A DNA stretch of 8,323 bases from Nitrososphaerota archaeon (GCA_029785625.1 JAFLZI010000015.1:1-8323), one strand, 5' to 3'; shown: positions 1-6,570, counted from the first letter of the stretch. The notes: generated by a model not told the origin, from the letters alone. Program-made: numbers and translations.

Positions 1-77
1 AAGCTGTCGATGCAGTTGGGCTCCGCGAGGATGAGCGTCCCAGACTGTGAATAACTGGACCCTGAACTCGATGCCGC
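1..77 (-). repeat. Left arm of a perfect 77-bp inverted repeat (pairs with 969-1045)
   Basis: Position p in this arm pairs exactly with position 1046-p for p = 1-77. The first mismatch is at 78 (paired with 968). The arm interrupts the aminotransferase frame, and in its partner location it encodes the N-terminal part of the binding protein in a different reading frame, so protein homology cannot explain the match. The arm reaches the first base of the window and may continue beyond it. It is best read as a fold-back chimera or misassembly. Confidence 0.95.
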
Positions 78-753
78 CGGTGTTCCCGATGGGCTCCACT
101 ATGAGCGAAGAGACCGTCGCCGGGTCCTCCTGCTTTATCACGCTCTCGACTATGCTGGCGCACAGCACGCCGCACTCGGGATACTTCAGCCCGTAGGGGC
201 ACCTGTAGCAGGTGGGCGGGAAGACGTGGACGTACCCCCCAGGGAGGGGCTCGAAGGTCGACCTCCTCTTCGTCACCCCGGACGCCGCCAGCGCGCCCAG
301 CGTCGCGCCGTGGTACCCCTCGTACCTGGAGACCACCTTGTACTTCTGCGGGTGGCCCGTCTGCCTGTGGTACTGACGCGCGAGCTTCATCGCCGATTCT
401 GTCGCCTCGGAGCCGCCGCTGAGGAGCTTGAACGTGTGCAGGTCCCCGGGGGTCACCTTGGCCAGGAGGGCTGCCAGCTCTATGGCGCGCATGTTGGTGG
501 CGTGGAGGGGGGGCGCGAACGCCAGCTCGTCGAGCTGCTGCTTCATCGCGTCGATCACCCTCCTGTTCCCGTGGCCCACGTTGACCACGAAGACACCAGA
601 GAGCCCGTCGAGGTATCTCTTGCCGTGGACGTCTTCGTACCAGACCCCCTGCGCGCTCTTCATCACGAGCGGGTCCTTCGCGAAGTCTTTCATCTGCATG
701 AAATCGAGGAAGAGGTGCTCCGCCGCCCCTCCGTCCGAGTCGCGAATGGCCAA
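1..753 (-). CDS. Class III PLP-dependent aminotransferase, 5' part only; its last 77 bases are foreign
   Basis: This is the N-terminal half of a class III (omega/acetylornithine-type) aminotransferase, which moves an amino group between an amine or amino acid and a 2-oxo acid using PLP. Read from a TTG at 753, with AAGGAG at 763-768 just upstream. Visible family motifs are the N-terminal GVWYEDVHGKRYLDGLSG (36-53), the PLP-phosphate segment SGGSEATESAMKLAR (112-126), YEGYHGATLGALAASG (144-159) and IVEPIGNTGG (218-227). A cysteine cluster C-x2-C-x8-C-x3-C lies at 182-198. The PLP-binding lysine normally comes later and is absent here. From codon 226 on, the frame runs into an inverted copy of the binding-protein gene, so the last ~23 residues (from EFRVQLF) do not match the family, which should continue towards the conserved Asp of the FDEV-type motif. 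Family assignment is firm; substrate is unknown. The start could also be an internal ATG (codon 19 or 21), but those would cut into the usual N-terminus. Confidence 0.85.
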   Translation of the reverse strand, partial: MAIRDSDGGAAEHLFLDFMQMKDFAKDPLVMKSAQGVWYEDVHGKRYLDGLSGVFVVNVGHGNRRVIDAMKQQLDELAFAPPLHATNMRAIELAALLAKVTPGDLHTFKLLSGGSEATESAMKLARQYHRQTGHPQKYKVVSRYEGYHGATLGALAASGVTKRRSTFEPLPGGYVHVFPPTCYRCPYGLKYPECGVLCASIVESVIKQEDPATVSSLIVEPIGNTGGIEFRVQLFTVWDAHPRGAQLHRQL

Positions 754-786
754 AGTCCGTCTCTCCTTGAGTTCGCGGCGTCTCAG

Positions 787-796
787 GTATAAGTTT
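787..796 (-). promoter_or_regulatory. TATA-like box for the aminotransferase (minus strand)
   Basis: Read on the minus strand this is AAACTTATAC, a good archaeal TATA-like element, centred about 38 bp upstream of the TTG start at 753. A transcript starting some 25 bp downstream of the box would begin near 765, giving a leader of roughly 12 nt that only just includes the AAGGAG at 763-768. The assignment rests on motif and spacing only. Confidence 0.5.
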
Positions 797-831
797 GCAC
801 CGGACGCGGGAGGGTCCTCTGCGGTAGCGAC

Positions 832-845
832 GGATTTGAAAATCC
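832..845. promoter_or_regulatory. Palindrome abutting the transporter TATA box, possible operator
   Basis: GGATTT-GA-AAATCC is a perfect 6-bp inverted repeat with a 2-nt centre. It lies directly upstream of the plus-strand TATA box, over the place where the TFB-recognition element (BRE) would be. A dimeric regulator bound here would touch TFB/TBP recruitment. The half-site GATTT recurs at 864-868 near the expected transcription start. Short AT-rich palindromes arise by chance, so this is tentative. Confidence 0.3.
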
Positions 846-852
846 TTATAAT
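845..852 (+). promoter_or_regulatory. TATA-like box for the transporter operon
   Basis: CTTATAAT, preceded by the purine-rich GAAAA, fits an archaeal BRE/TATA pair. Its centre is about 37 bp upstream of the ATG at 885, so transcription should start near 873-876 and leave a leader of only ~10 nt. No Shine-Dalgarno sequence is seen in that short stretch (TTCCCTACCCTATC precedes the ATG), which suggests leaderless or near-leaderless translation of the first operon gene. Confidence 0.6.
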
Positions 853-884
853 CGGAAGGTGTTGATTTCATTCCCTACCCTATC

Positions 885-2741
885 ATGGTGACCAGGAAGG
901 CTGCCTACGCGCTTCTCTTCGGTGTTCTCCTCGCCGTGATGTCGGGGCTCGCCCCGGCTGTGGTACCTGCGGCATCGAGTTCAGGGTCCAGTTATTCACA
1001 GTCTGGGACGCTCATCCTCGCGGAGCCCAACTGCATCGACAGCTTTACGCAGTTCCTGACCGCCTGCAACCCTCCTTGGTACTACCTGCAGGACATGTTC
1101 CCTGACAATGGGGTGCCTACAGCTTTGGGGCTGGTGCACGTCGCGGTCCAGTCGTACTGGACGAGCACGAACGGGACCATTTGGTACTTCCGGGTGACCC
1201 CCGGGATGACCTGGTCAGACGGGGTCCAGGCCAACGCGACAGACCTCTCCTGGTCTATCCAGCAGATGTACTCCAGTTTTTCGTGGGGTGCGGGGAGCCT
1301 TGTCCCATACGCGTCTCTGTTGCGGGGGACTCCACAGCAGGCTGTTGTCCCGGTGAACTCCAGTGTCGTGGAGGTCAAGCTTACGCGACCGTTCAGCTTA
1401 CTCGGCTCGATCATCGGGTCCGAGAACACACCGAACTTTACACCGTACCACATATGGAAGAATTGGATTAACGCTACGACGGCTCCCGGCAACCTCTTTG
1501 GCACCTTAGTCGGCGTGGGGCCTTACTACGTCTCGAATTACCATCAGGGCGACCAGCAGCTAGTCATGCTCCCCAACCCATACCCGACCCCTTGGGGGAG
1601 CCCGGCCAACGGCGGGCACCCATACTTCAAACAGATTGTCACTGAGCTCGTCCCCTCCAGCGCGAGCCTCGCGGACCTGCTCCTGTCAGGGCAGATTGAC
1701 GCGGCCCCAGTGGCCCCGTCGGACGTGGCAGGCCTGTTGAGCAATCAGAACATCAAGATTGCGACTGCTTCTGGGACGGGGCTCTGGTACATCGAGTTCC
1801 CGGCGACCCACTACCCGTACAACATGACGGCGTTCAGGCACGCGCTTGCGTACGCCATCAACACCCAGACACTGGTCAAGAGCGCGCTTGCAGGATACGG
1901 CACGACAGCCAACGCGGCGTTCATTCCTTCCACCTCCCCGGAGTTCAACTCTAGCGTACCCACCTACTCGTACAACATGTCGACCGCCCAGCAACTACTT
2001 ACGAGCATCGGCTTCAAGATGGGGTCGGGCGGGTTCTACACCCTTCCTAACGGGACTGCGTTCCAGCCTCCTATCTATGTCCCCGCCGAGCAGACTCCGA
2101 TCGTGCTCGCCGGCACCCTCGTGGTCCAGGAACTGCAGCAAGCGGGCATCGACGCGCAACTGAGACCGATCGCGGGGGCGACCATGGCTTCGGTATGGTA
2201 CAAAGGGGTGAACATGTACTTCGAGAACCAGAACTTCGGGTACCCGAACAGCGAGCTCCTGACAGACGGGAGCTTCTACTCGTACTTCCTCGCTTCAGGG
2301 CCCGAGCCTGGGCAGCAGCCGTTCGCCAGCGCGAGCACCGGCAGCGAATACAACAGCACGGTGGCGGCACTCGAGGCCTCCACTAACCCACAGCAGACTA
2401 CGACCTATGAGAAAAACATACAGGGCCTGCTCGCGAGCTACCTTCCCTCGATACCTCTCTTCTACCCCGACTTCATCTGGGCGTACAACTCCCAGAAAGT
2501 GGCGGGGTGGCCGCAGTCGCCCGGATCGTTCGAGCTTCCTGGTTTGGTCTGGAACCTTACAGCCCTGGCTACGATAAGGCCAGCCAACCTGAGCACCGCG
2601 GCCACAACCACCGTGGCGAGCTCTACCCCAACCTCGAGCTCGACGGACTCGTACCTTGTGGCCGGCGCGGCGGCGGTGGTCGTGGTAGCGGTGGTGGCCG
2701 CGGTAGCGGCGACGGTCCTGCGTAAGAAACCTAAAACCTGA
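885..2741 (+). CDS. Membrane-anchored extracellular solute-binding protein, family 5 (peptide/oligosaccharide receptor)
   Basis: This is the ligand receptor of the ABC importer encoded downstream. Residues 1-30 form a signal peptide (basic MVTRK, hydrophobic core, cleavage probably after the Ala-rich stretch near 30), with no lipobox cysteine. The body is SBP_bac_5: VTPGMTWSDG (105-113), GVGPYYVSNY (210-219) and AFRHALAYAIN (316-326) match conserved segments of the Dpp/Opp receptors. Residues ~566-588 are a Ser/Thr-rich linker, then comes a helix of Ala/Val (590-612) and a basic tail RKKPKT. The mature protein should therefore sit outside the cell, tethered by its C-terminus, as known for archaeal Dpp-type receptors. 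Twelve N-x-S/T sequons (N96, 117, 158, 184, 196, 313, 355, 364, 389, 490, 557, 568) fit heavy N-glycosylation. C50 and C61 could form a disulfide. At 618 aa it is near the family's usual length once linker and anchor are counted. Ligand cannot be read from the sequence. Confidence 0.93.
   Translation: MVTRKAAYALLFGVLLAVMSGLAPAVVPAASSSGSSYSQSGTLILAEPNCIDSFTQFLTACNPPWYYLQDMFPDNGVPTALGLVHVAVQSYWTSTNGTIWYFRVTPGMTWSDGVQANATDLSWSIQQMYSSFSWGAGSLVPYASLLRGTPQQAVVPVNSSVVEVKLTRPFSLLGSIIGSENTPNFTPYHIWKNWINATTAPGNLFGTLVGVGPYYVSNYHQGDQQLVMLPNPYPTPWGSPANGGHPYFKQIVTELVPSSASLADLLLSGQIDAAPVAPSDVAGLLSNQNIKIATASGTGLWYIEFPATHYPYNMTAFRHALAYAINTQTLVKSALAGYGTTANAAFIPSTSPEFNSSVPTYSYNMSTAQQLLTSIGFKMGSGGFYTLPNGTAFQPPIYVPAEQTPIVLAGTLVVQELQQAGIDAQLRPIAGATMASVWYKGVNMYFENQNFGYPNSELLTDGSFYSYFLASGPEPGQQPFASASTGSEYNSTVAALEASTNPQQTTTYEKNIQGLLASYLPSIPLFYPDFIWAYNSQKVAGWPQSPGSFELPGLVWNLTALATIRPANLSTAATTTVASSTPTSSSTDSYLVAGAAAVVVVAVVAAVAATVLRKKPKT
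969..1045 (+). repeat. Right arm of the 77-bp inverted repeat (pairs with 1-77)
   Basis: This is probably the original copy. It lies in frame inside the binding-protein gene, covering roughly residues 29-53 at the end of the signal peptide and start of the mature domain, and the protein reads smoothly through both edges. The other copy, at the window start, breaks a gene. The arms are separated by 891 bp. Confidence 0.95.
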
Positions 2742-2748
2742 TGCGACC

Positions 2749-3723
2749 GTGAACAGAGGCTACGTCCTCAGACGGGGGTTCTATGCCTTCATCACCTTCC
2801 TCATCGTGCTCGTCCTCAATTTTGCCATACCAAGGGTGATGCCTGGGAGCCCGGTCCAGTACTTCGCCAACCCGAGGATCCTTCCTTCGCTCGAAGCCAA
2901 GCTCCTCACGGAGAGGTTCGGGCTCGACAAGCCGATATGGACCCAGTTCCTGCTCTATCTCGTCGGGGTGTTCCACTGGCCCCCTGATCTGGGGGTCTCC
3001 TACACGTTCTACCCTGCTCCCGTATGGACGGTCATAATGACGTACCTCCCCTGGACGCTCCTGCTCGTGGGGACGGCCACGGTGGCGACGGCTGTCATAG
3101 GGATAGTGATTGGCATCCTGATTGGCTCGAAGCAGGGCTCTAAGACAGACACGGTGGTGACTTCCGCCTCGCTTTTCCTCTGGACGATGCCCTTCTTCTG
3201 GCTCGGGACGATACTCTTGTGGCTCTTCAGCATCTATTTCCATGTCTTCCCTGCTGGCGGAGCCGCGTCGCCGTTTCTCTCCAAGATGCCGCTCTTGGAC
3301 CAGATAGGCAACATAGCTGAGCACGCCTTCCTCCCGGGGCTCACCCTGACACTCGCGGCGTTCGCAGGGTACAGCCTGATGATGCGCAACACATTGGTTG
3401 AGGAGTTGACGCAGGATTACGTGACCGTGGCCGTCGCAAAGGGCCTGTCCCACAGGGCCGTTCTCTTCAAGCACGCCGCGCGGAACGCCATGCTCCCCAT
3501 GATAACACTCATCGGGCTCAACCTCGGTTACGTCGTGAGCGGGGCCCTCTTGGTCGAGGTTGTATTCTCCTACCCGGGGGTAGGGTACCTGACATACCAG
3601 GCGGTCCTCGCGCATGACTATCCCCTCCTGCAGGGGCTCTTCTTCGTCCTCTCGATGGCTGTGATCATAGCCAACTTCTTCGCCGACATCATCTACTCCT
3701 TGGTCGACCCGAGGGTGAAGTAA
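2749..3723 (+). CDS. dppB: ABC importer permease, DppB/OppB type
   Basis: This is one of two inner-membrane channel subunits of an Opp/Dpp-family importer. Hydrophobic helices are visible near residues 10-30, 98-126, 139-165, 195-215, 248-270 and 293-318. IPRVMPGSPVQYF (27-39) corresponds to the family's hallmark loop after helix 1. The coupling (EAA-type) loop that contacts the ATPase lies at about 226-250 (AKGLSHRAVLFKHAARNAMLP). VEVVFSYPGVGYL (269-281) and the terminal DPRVK are typical DppB signatures. At 324 aa the length is standard. The GTG start lies 7 nt after the binding-protein stop; an ATG at 2741 overlapping that stop ends after three codons, so it is not the start. No clear Shine-Dalgarno is seen, so translation is probably coupled to the upstream gene. 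Transport class is certain; the Dpp name reflects family, not proven substrate. Confidence 0.95.
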   Translation: MNRGYVLRRGFYAFITFLIVLVLNFAIPRVMPGSPVQYFANPRILPSLEAKLLTERFGLDKPIWTQFLLYLVGVFHWPPDLGVSYTFYPAPVWTVIMTYLPWTLLLVGTATVATAVIGIVIGILIGSKQGSKTDTVVTSASLFLWTMPFFWLGTILLWLFSIYFHVFPAGGAASPFLSKMPLLDQIGNIAEHAFLPGLTLTLAAFAGYSLMMRNTLVEELTQDYVTVAVAKGLSHRAVLFKHAARNAMLPMITLIGLNLGYVVSGALLVEVVFSYPGVGYLTYQAVLAHDYPLLQGLFFVLSMAVIIANFFADIIYSLVDPRVK

Positions 3724-3765
3724 GGGACGGACACAGCCACTGCTACCTCGGCGCTCCGGCGTGGG

Positions 3766-4581
3766 TTGACTGAGAACAAGCGGGTGACCTCGGGGGTGCT
3801 CATAATCGGCATATTCGTGTTCATGGCAGTCTTCGCGCCGTGGCTCACGCCGTACAAGCCCCAGGTGGTCTCGGGCTCGCCCTACTCGCCTCCCAGCTTC
3901 CAGCACTGGATGGGGACCGACGACCTCGGCTACGACGTGATGAGCCAGGTAATTTACGGCGCCCGGATAAGCCTGACTGTCGGGTTCACTGTCGCCCTCG
4001 CTGCGACTTCGATTGGCTCCCTCATAGGCCTCCTCTCGGGGTTCTACAGGGGGGTGGTCGACGAAGCGCTGATGAGGTTCACAGACGTAATACTTGTGCT
4101 TCCTTCGCTCCCGCTGGCGATTATACTGGCTGCTTACCTCGGGCCGAGTGTGATCACAATCATCGAGGTCCTGACCCTCACGAGCTGGCCGCTGGTGGCG
4201 AGAGTGATCAGGTCCCAGACCCTATCGCTGCGGGAGAGGCCCTTCGTTGACGCAGCGAGGGTCGCGGGGGCGAGCGACGCTCGGATAATGTTCAAAGTGA
4301 TAATCCCCAACCTCCTGAGTCTCATCGCCGCGAACGCAGTCCTGGCCATAACTGGGGCTGTGGTTGGCGAAGCGGGGCTCGACTTCATCGGGATGGGCAA
4401 CCCCAGTGTCGTGAGCTGGGGGACCATGCTCTACTGGTCGCAGAACCTCGGGGCGGTCCTAAGAGGGGCGTGGTGGTGGATACTCGCCCCGGGGCTCTGC
4501 ATAGCCTTCGTCGGACTGGGCGCCGTCCTGATCAGCATTGGGGTGGAGAACATATTCAACCCCCGGCTCCGAGGGCGGTAA
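3766..4581 (+). CDS. dppC: ABC importer permease, DppC/OppC type
   Basis: This is the second channel subunit, pairing with the DppB-like protein. Helix 1 is at about 9-25 (VTSGVLIIG onward). HWMGTDDLGYDVMSQVIYGARISL (47-70) closely follows the DppC hallmark pattern H-x-x-G-T-D-D-x-G-R-D. The EAA loop is at about 160-184 (FVDAARVAGASDARIMFKVIIPN), followed by VVGEAGLDFIGMG (199-211), VSWGTML (216-222) and the terminal NPRLRGR. The TTG at 3766 is the only standard start in this frame after the upstream stop and gives 271 aa, slightly short. The codons just before it (…SALRRGL) resemble the normal basic N-terminus of this family but contain no ATG, GTG or TTG, so the true start is uncertain. The gene lies 42 nt after dppB, the largest gap within the transporter set. 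Confidence 0.93.
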   Translation: MTENKRVTSGVLIIGIFVFMAVFAPWLTPYKPQVVSGSPYSPPSFQHWMGTDDLGYDVMSQVIYGARISLTVGFTVALAATSIGSLIGLLSGFYRGVVDEALMRFTDVILVLPSLPLAIILAAYLGPSVITIIEVLTLTSWPLVARVIRSQTLSLRERPFVDAARVAGASDARIMFKVIIPNLLSLIAANAVLAITGAVVGEAGLDFIGMGNPSVVSWGTMLYWSQNLGAVLRGAWWWILAPGLCIAFVGLGAVLISIGVENIFNPRLRGR

Positions 4582-4587
4582 CCCGGG

Positions 4588-5541
4588 ATGCCCCTGCTAG
4601 AGCTGAAGAACCTCTCCGTGGCCTACAGGCTCCAGAAAGGGTATCTGATGGCGGTCGACCAGGTCTCGATGGAGGTCAACGAGGGCGAGGTCCTCGGGAT
4701 AGCGGGGGAGTCAGGGTGCGGGAAGTCGACGGTAGCGCTGTCAGTCCTGAGGATACTCCCGAAGTCGGCCAGGGTGACCGGTGCTGTAGCCTTCGGAGGG
4801 GAGGACGTGTTGACCATGGGTGACGAGCGGGTCCGGGCGTACAGGTGGAAGCACGTGGCCCTCGTCCCCCAGGGGTCCATGAACGCGTTCGACCCGGTGA
4901 TATCGGTGGGTGCCCAGATAGTCGAGGCGATCAGGCTCCACGAAAGCGCGGGGAAGGAGGAGGCGTGGAGGAGAGCGAGGGAGCTCTTCGGCCTGGTCGG
5001 CATACCGAAGGAAAGGGTGACGAACTACCCGCACGAGCTCAGCGGCGGGATGAAGCAGCGCGCCGCGATAGCAATGGCCCTCTCGCTTAGTCCCAAACTC
5101 GTCATACTCGACGAGCCCACCACCGCCCTGGACGTGGTGGTCCAGAAGCAGATTCTCTCGCTCCTGGCCAGGCTGCAGCGCGAGCTTGGCGTTTCATTCA
5201 TGTTCATCACGCACGACCTCTCGGTCCTGGCCGAAGTGGCGACGAGGGTGGCAGTGATGTACGCCGGCAAGCTCGTGGAGGTCGGCCCCGCCGATGTGAT
5301 GTTCCGCTCCCCCTCGCACCCCTACACTCAGGCGCTGATGCGCGCGATACCAAACGTGCACGGCGACATAAGTCAGGTGAAGTCCATACTGGGGACCCCG
5401 CCAGACCTGACCTCCTTGCCGAAGGGGTGCAGGTTCAGCCCGCGTTGCCCTCACAGCTTCGGCCGGTGCACTGTTGAAGAGCCGAGGCTATTGCCATCGA
5501 CAACCGGGTCCATGGCTGCATGCCACCTTGTCGGAGGGTGA
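4588..5541 (+). CDS. dppD: ABC importer ATPase, DppD/OppD type
   Basis: Cytoplasmic ATPase subunit; it is expected to pair with the DppF-like protein to drive import. All motifs are present: Walker A GESGCGKST (40-48), Q-loop Q95 in VPQGSMNAFDP, signature LSGGMKQR (151-158), Walker B LVILDEP with D175/E176, D-loop TALD (179-182), and switch His209 in FITHD. After residue ~240 comes the C-terminal oligopeptide-transporter domain (LPKGCRFSPRCPHSFGRC …) with four cysteines in the order C-x5-C-x6-C…C; this domain has been linked to an iron-sulfur cluster in some Opp systems. 317 aa is normal. The ATG is 6 nt after the dppC stop, with a purine-rich GAGGGCGGT stretch upstream, so it should be cotranscribed. 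No key residue is missing. Confidence 0.96.
   Translation: MPLLELKNLSVAYRLQKGYLMAVDQVSMEVNEGEVLGIAGESGCGKSTVALSVLRILPKSARVTGAVAFGGEDVLTMGDERVRAYRWKHVALVPQGSMNAFDPVISVGAQIVEAIRLHESAGKEEAWRRARELFGLVGIPKERVTNYPHELSGGMKQRAAIAMALSLSPKLVILDEPTTALDVVVQKQILSLLARLQRELGVSFMFITHDLSVLAEVATRVAVMYAGKLVEVGPADVMFRSPSHPYTQALMRAIPNVHGDISQVKSILGTPPDLTSLPKGCRFSPRCPHSFGRCTVEEPRLLPSTTGSMAACHLVGG
5533..5541 (+). promoter_or_regulatory. Shine-Dalgarno sequence for the DppF-like ATPase
   Basis: GGAGGGTGA, overlapping the dppD stop codon, is a strong match to an archaeal ribosome-binding site and lies directly before the ATG at 5543. It supports that start over the in-frame ATG at 5474, which would add 23 residues unlike the family's N-terminus and force a 68-nt overlap with dppD. 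Confidence 0.65.
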
Positions 5542-5542
5542 A

Positions 5543-6523
5543 ATGGAGCAGGGTGGCGGCGGCCGGCCGCTGGTCGAGGTCAGGAACCTGTCTGTCGGGT
5601 TCTCCGCCTCGATGGGGTTCTTCAAGAAGAGGACCGTGTCTGCCATCGATGATCTCTCTCTCGCAGCGTGGGAGGGGGAGTCGCTCGGAGTGGTGGGGGA
5701 GAGTGGAAGCGGGAAGACTACGCTCGCCCGCGTCCTCGTGAAGCTCCTCAGACCGCACTCCGGAGAAGTCCTCTTCAAGGGGGAGGACGTGCTCACGCAG
5801 ACGAGGAAGGAAGAGAGGGTGTACAGGCGGAAGGTGCAGATGGTCTTCCAGGACCCGTACGAGTCGCTCAACCCCCGGTCGACGGTGTGGGATGCGGTCG
5901 AGGAGCCTCTCCTGATACACCACGTCGCAGGCGACAGACACTCCAGGGGGGAAATGGTTGAAAGGCTGGTCGCCATGGTTGGGTTGGACCCAGGGGCCGT
6001 GAAACACAAGTACCCCCACCAGCTGAGCGGAGGGGAGAGGCAGCGGGTGTCGATCGCCCGCGCCCTGGCGGTCAGCCCGGACCTACTCATCGCCGACGAA
6101 CCCGTCTCCATGCTCGACGTCTCCATGCGCATCGGAATCCTCGACCTGATGCTCGAGCTCAAGCGCAAGCTAGGGCTGACGCTCATCTTCATCACGCACG
6201 ACCTTGGTGTGGCGCGGTACTTCTGCGACCGAATAGCGGTCATGTACCAGGGGAAGCTGATGGAGGTGGCGCGGACAGAGGAGCTCCTCGAGCGCCCTCT
6301 ACATCCATACACCAAGCTCCTCCTCGATTCCGTCCCCGTGCCAGGGGGCGCCGGACCGGCGCCCCCCGAGGCGGTGGATGCGGACCCCAGGCCTGCGCCT
6401 GCTGGGTGCAAGTTCAGCCCGCGTTGCCCCTATGCCAGGGACAGGTGTCGAGGGTCCGCTCCGGACCTGACCGAGGTCAGCAGGAGCAGATACGCGGCGT
6501 GCTACTACCCGCTCACTTCCTGA
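5543..6523 (+). CDS. dppF: ABC importer ATPase, DppF/OppF type
   Basis: Second ATPase of the importer, 326 aa from the chosen ATG. Motifs: Walker A GESGSGKTT (52-60), Q-loop Q103 in MVFQDPYESLNPR, signature LSGGERQR (161-168), Walker B LLIADEP with D185/E186, D-loop SMLD (189-192) and switch His219 in FITHD. The Q-loop stretch QDPYESLNPR is diagnostic of the DppF/OppF branch. A Pro/Ala/Gly-rich linker (about 266-291) leads to the C-terminal cysteine domain GCKFSPRCPYARDRC…C with the same C-x5-C-x6-C…C layout as the DppD protein. The shared segment even keeps an 18-bp identical stretch (GTTCAGCCCGCGTTGCCC) in both genes. The start lies 1 nt after the dppD stop, so the two ATPases should be translationally coupled. 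Confidence 0.96.
   Translation: MEQGGGGRPLVEVRNLSVGFSASMGFFKKRTVSAIDDLSLAAWEGESLGVVGESGSGKTTLARVLVKLLRPHSGEVLFKGEDVLTQTRKEERVYRRKVQMVFQDPYESLNPRSTVWDAVEEPLLIHHVAGDRHSRGEMVERLVAMVGLDPGAVKHKYPHQLSGGERQRVSIARALAVSPDLLIADEPVSMLDVSMRIGILDLMLELKRKLGLTLIFITHDLGVARYFCDRIAVMYQGKLMEVARTEELLERPLHPYTKLLLDSVPVPGGAGPAPPEAVDADPRPAPAGCKFSPRCPYARDRCRGSAPDLTEVSRSRYAACYYPLTS
6344..6366. repeat. Perfect 23-nt GC-rich palindrome inside dppF
   Basis: GGGGGCGCCGG-A-CCGGCGCCCCC: eleven base pairs centred on 6355, every position G or C except the central A. It encodes the Gly/Ala/Pro linker between the ATPase core and the cysteine domain. In RNA it would make a very stable hairpin (about ten pairs with a 3-nt loop). 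Confidence 0.8.
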
Positions 6524-6570
6524 CCTCCCGGCGGGGCGAAAAAGGTGATTAACGGCTGTCGGTCAGCCCC

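Noticed and set aside
226..865. Plus-strand frames across the aminotransferase region
   Set aside because: The minus strand here encodes conserved aminotransferase motifs; the plus-strand products are Arg/Ser/His-rich with no domain. One also runs through the divergent promoter.
1..1045. The inverted repeat as ends of an insertion sequence or composite transposon
   Set aside because: No transposase lies between the arms, no target duplications are seen, and the right arm is ordinary coding sequence of the receptor gene.
2660..2715. GTGG/GCGG-rich tract near the end of the receptor gene as a tandem repeat
   Set aside because: Irregular units that simply encode the Ala/Val membrane helix; no fixed period.
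2731..3906. Long 391-codon open frame on the minus strand opposite dppB
   Set aside because: Its product is rich in Arg, Glu, His and Pro with no recognisable domain, and the plus strand codes a clear permease. High third-position GC leaves antisense frames open.
5474..5542. Upstream ATG start for the DppF-like ATPase
   Set aside because: It would add 23 residues unlike the family and overlap dppD by 68 nt, whereas the ATG at 5543 has a strong ribosome-binding site and a 1-nt gap.
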